Assembly (NCBI RefSeq): GCF_014640195.1
Contig: NZ_BMGM01000001.1
Location: forward strand, 310,001-374,000
Reading direction: 5' to 3'
DNA length: 64,000 nucleotides
DNA from: Psychroflexus planctonicus
Lineage (GTDB): Bacteria > Bacteroidota > Bacteroidia > Flavobacteriales > Flavobacteriaceae
In this document: positions 62,974 to 64,000 of the stretch, in pieces
Position numbering within the stretch: the stretch's first letter is position 1
Layout of the letters: every line of letters starts with the position of its first letter
The notes under the pieces: generated by a model
Told to the model about the DNA's origin: nothing
Database searches by the model: none
What the model saw: the letters and a program-made list of their open reading frames with translations, nothing else
Made by a program: the position numbers and the translations under genes

Positions 62974-63573
62974 TCAAAATGAAAAAGCCAACTGGTCGGG
63001 CAATAATTTGAAGCTTTTTCTATGGTATTTTGTAATGCCGTATTTCTGGATGGCCGCCCGATGTTCTTTAGTAGGATAACCTTTGTTTTTTATCCAATTG
63101 TACATGGGGAATTCTTCATGAATCTTTGCCATAAAAGCATCGCGTTCAGTTTTAGCTAAAACAGAAGCTGCTGCAATGCTTAAATATTTTGCATCGCCTT
63201 TTACAATACATTGATGTGGGATTTTTCCGTAATTGTGGAATTTGTTGCCATCTACCAAAATAAATTCAGGCTGGGGTTGCAATTGGCTTATGCTTTTGTG
63301 CATGGCTTTAATAGAAGCTTGAAGAATATTAATTTGGTCTATCTCTTCCATCATGATGTGTGCGATTCCATAAGCAATTGCTTCTTGTAAAATTACTTCT
63401 CTTAATTGATTGCGTTTCAACAAGTTTAATTGCTTAGAATCGTTAAGCACTTCATTAACAAAGTTTTCAGGTAAGATTACAGCAGCGGCCGTAACAGGTC
63501 CAGCTAAGCAACCACGACCAGCTTCGTCTGTACCGCATTCTAAAAAATCAGGATTTAAAAAAGCTTTCAGCAT
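62974..63573 (-). CDS. rnhB: Ribonuclease HII
   Basis: This 199-residue enzyme cuts RNA in RNA-DNA hybrids, removing misincorporated ribonucleotides. The active site is visible: [15 protein letters not shown] (Asp and Glu near 16-17), DSKQLN near 45, ILVDGNKF near 106 and the final Asp of [12 protein letters not shown] near 138. The length is typical. The -7 box TACTTTTG (63579-63586 on the minus strand) ends only five bases from the ATG, so the mRNA may be leaderless. Confidence 0.95.
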   Translation of the reverse strand: MLKAFLNPDFLECGTDEAGRGCLAGPVTAAAVILPENFVNEVLNDSKQLNLLKRNQLREVILQEAIAYGIAHIMMEEIDQINILQASIKAMHKSISQLQPQPEFILVDGNKFHNYGKIPHQCIVKGDAKYLSIAAASVLAKTERDAFMAKIHEEFPMYNWIKNKGYPTKEHRAAIQKYGITKYHRKSFKLLPDQLAFSF

Positions 63574-63578
63574 AGCTT

Positions 63579-63655
63579 CAAAAGTAGTAATTTTCAGTTT
63601 AGTGTTAAGAAGTGCTTCAATTGAAAAATCATTCCTTAAAATAATGCTACTTTTG
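63579..63655. promoter_or_regulatory. Divergent promoter region of rnhB and putative porin
   Basis: Minus-strand TACTTTTG at 63579-63586 serves rnhB and plus-strand TACTTTTG at 63648-63655 serves the porin-like gene (ATG 63676). The two identical boxes point away from each other. Confidence 0.5.
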
Positions 63656-63675
63656 CGGCTATTGTTTACAAATCT

Positions 63676-64000
63676 ATGTATCGCTATTTAATTTATATTT
63701 TTTTTCTACTCTTTTTGGGCTCAATGCAGGCTCAAACTTTAAAGAAAACCAACGATGGTCGAGCTTCTGGAGAAAGGGTTAATCGAGCCGATCGAGAAGA
63801 AAGCTCCCAAAGAGTGAACAAAAAAGACGACATGCCACCTGCATCAGAATACAAGATTATTGATCGGGAAAGAGATACAACTGTGGTAGATACTTCTTTG
63901 AGTATACAAAAATACTTTAAAGCCAATTATTTACGTCAAGATAATTTTGAGTTAATTCAATTTCATAACGTAGGAATGACCTACAATAAATTGGGGTACA
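63676..64000 (+). CDS. Putative porin (Porin_10-like), 5' part
   Basis: The frame is open to the end of the window (108 codons). It begins [19 protein letters not shown], a signal peptide cleaved before QTL, followed by a charged linker and [25 protein letters not shown]. That segment is characteristic of the start of Bacteroidota putative porins of the Porin_10 type, which are often encoded next to rnhB. The gene is truncated by the window edge, so the barrel itself is not visible. Confidence 0.8.
   Translation, partial: MYRYLIYIFFLLFLGSMQAQTLKKTNDGRASGERVNRADREESSQRVNKKDDMPPASEYKIIDRERDTTVVDTSLSIQKYFKANYLRQDNFELIQFHNVGMTYNKLGY

Overview
The window is a low-GC chromosomal segment of a member of the Bacteroidota, most likely Flavobacteriaceae. 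The evidence is a set of lineage-typical families (DUF2723, DUF4301, HAEPLYID protein, PdeM, a start like the Porin_10 family), two proteins ending in type IX secretion (T9SS) sorting domains, and many TAnnTTTG-type -7 boxes. I see no prophage, conjugative element, CRISPR array or large biosynthetic cluster. It is mostly core genome, with an unusually rich set of intergenic palindromic repeats.

Layout. 1-0.6 kb: a chain of hairpins, then tRNA-Gln on the minus strand whose 3' tail and terminator are duplicated. 0.6-5 kb: DUF2723 membrane glycosyltransferase-like protein, polysaccharide deacetylase, and a thioredoxin-fold protein without its cysteines. 5.3-11.9 kb: a minus-strand operon tetR-tolC-adaptor-RND pump with a large palindrome over its promoter. 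11.9-12.66 kb: non-coding, with GGGCGCTGCCCC repeats and a structured RNA candidate. 12.66-22.5 kb: polyprenyl synthetase, bioD, metallophosphoesterase, RluA-type pseudouridine synthase, CPBP protease and YebC, interspersed with three type II toxin-antitoxin pairs and one antitoxin remnant. 22.5-35.5 kb: PdeM nuclease, ChaN-like protein, nitrilase-type amidase, serS, HIT protein, outer-membrane barrels, an S9 peptidase, a frameshifted NTF2-like gene, a threonine dehydrogenase and a CBS protein. 35.5-44.5 kb: a T9SS-exported serine protease, a MacAB/TolC-like ABC efflux operon and tsaB. 44.6-50.5 kb: MscS channel, metG, hemE and an HAEPLYID protein. 50.5-53.7 kb: a TIG/kelch-like surface lipoprotein and a REP-associated tyrosine transposase (RAYT) flanked by inverted REP hairpins. 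53.7-56.7 kb: a tightly overlapping operon of thiamine-binding-like protein, PnuC transporter, NadR-like kinase and DUF4301. 56.9-64 kb: lepA, a 254-bp repeat array around a T9SS cargo gene, a large lipoprotein, rnhB and the start of a putative porin.

The most interesting signals are: (1) the RAYT and many REP-like hairpins, which differ in stem sequence but keep one architecture, often with paired changes in both arms; (2) the putative vitamin/nucleoside salvage operon, in which DUF4301 carries motifs resembling sugar-nucleotide pyrophosphorylases; (3) the structured RNA candidate at 12.42-12.56 kb; and (4) operator-like palindromes at the tetR promoter and at two toxin-antitoxin promoters.
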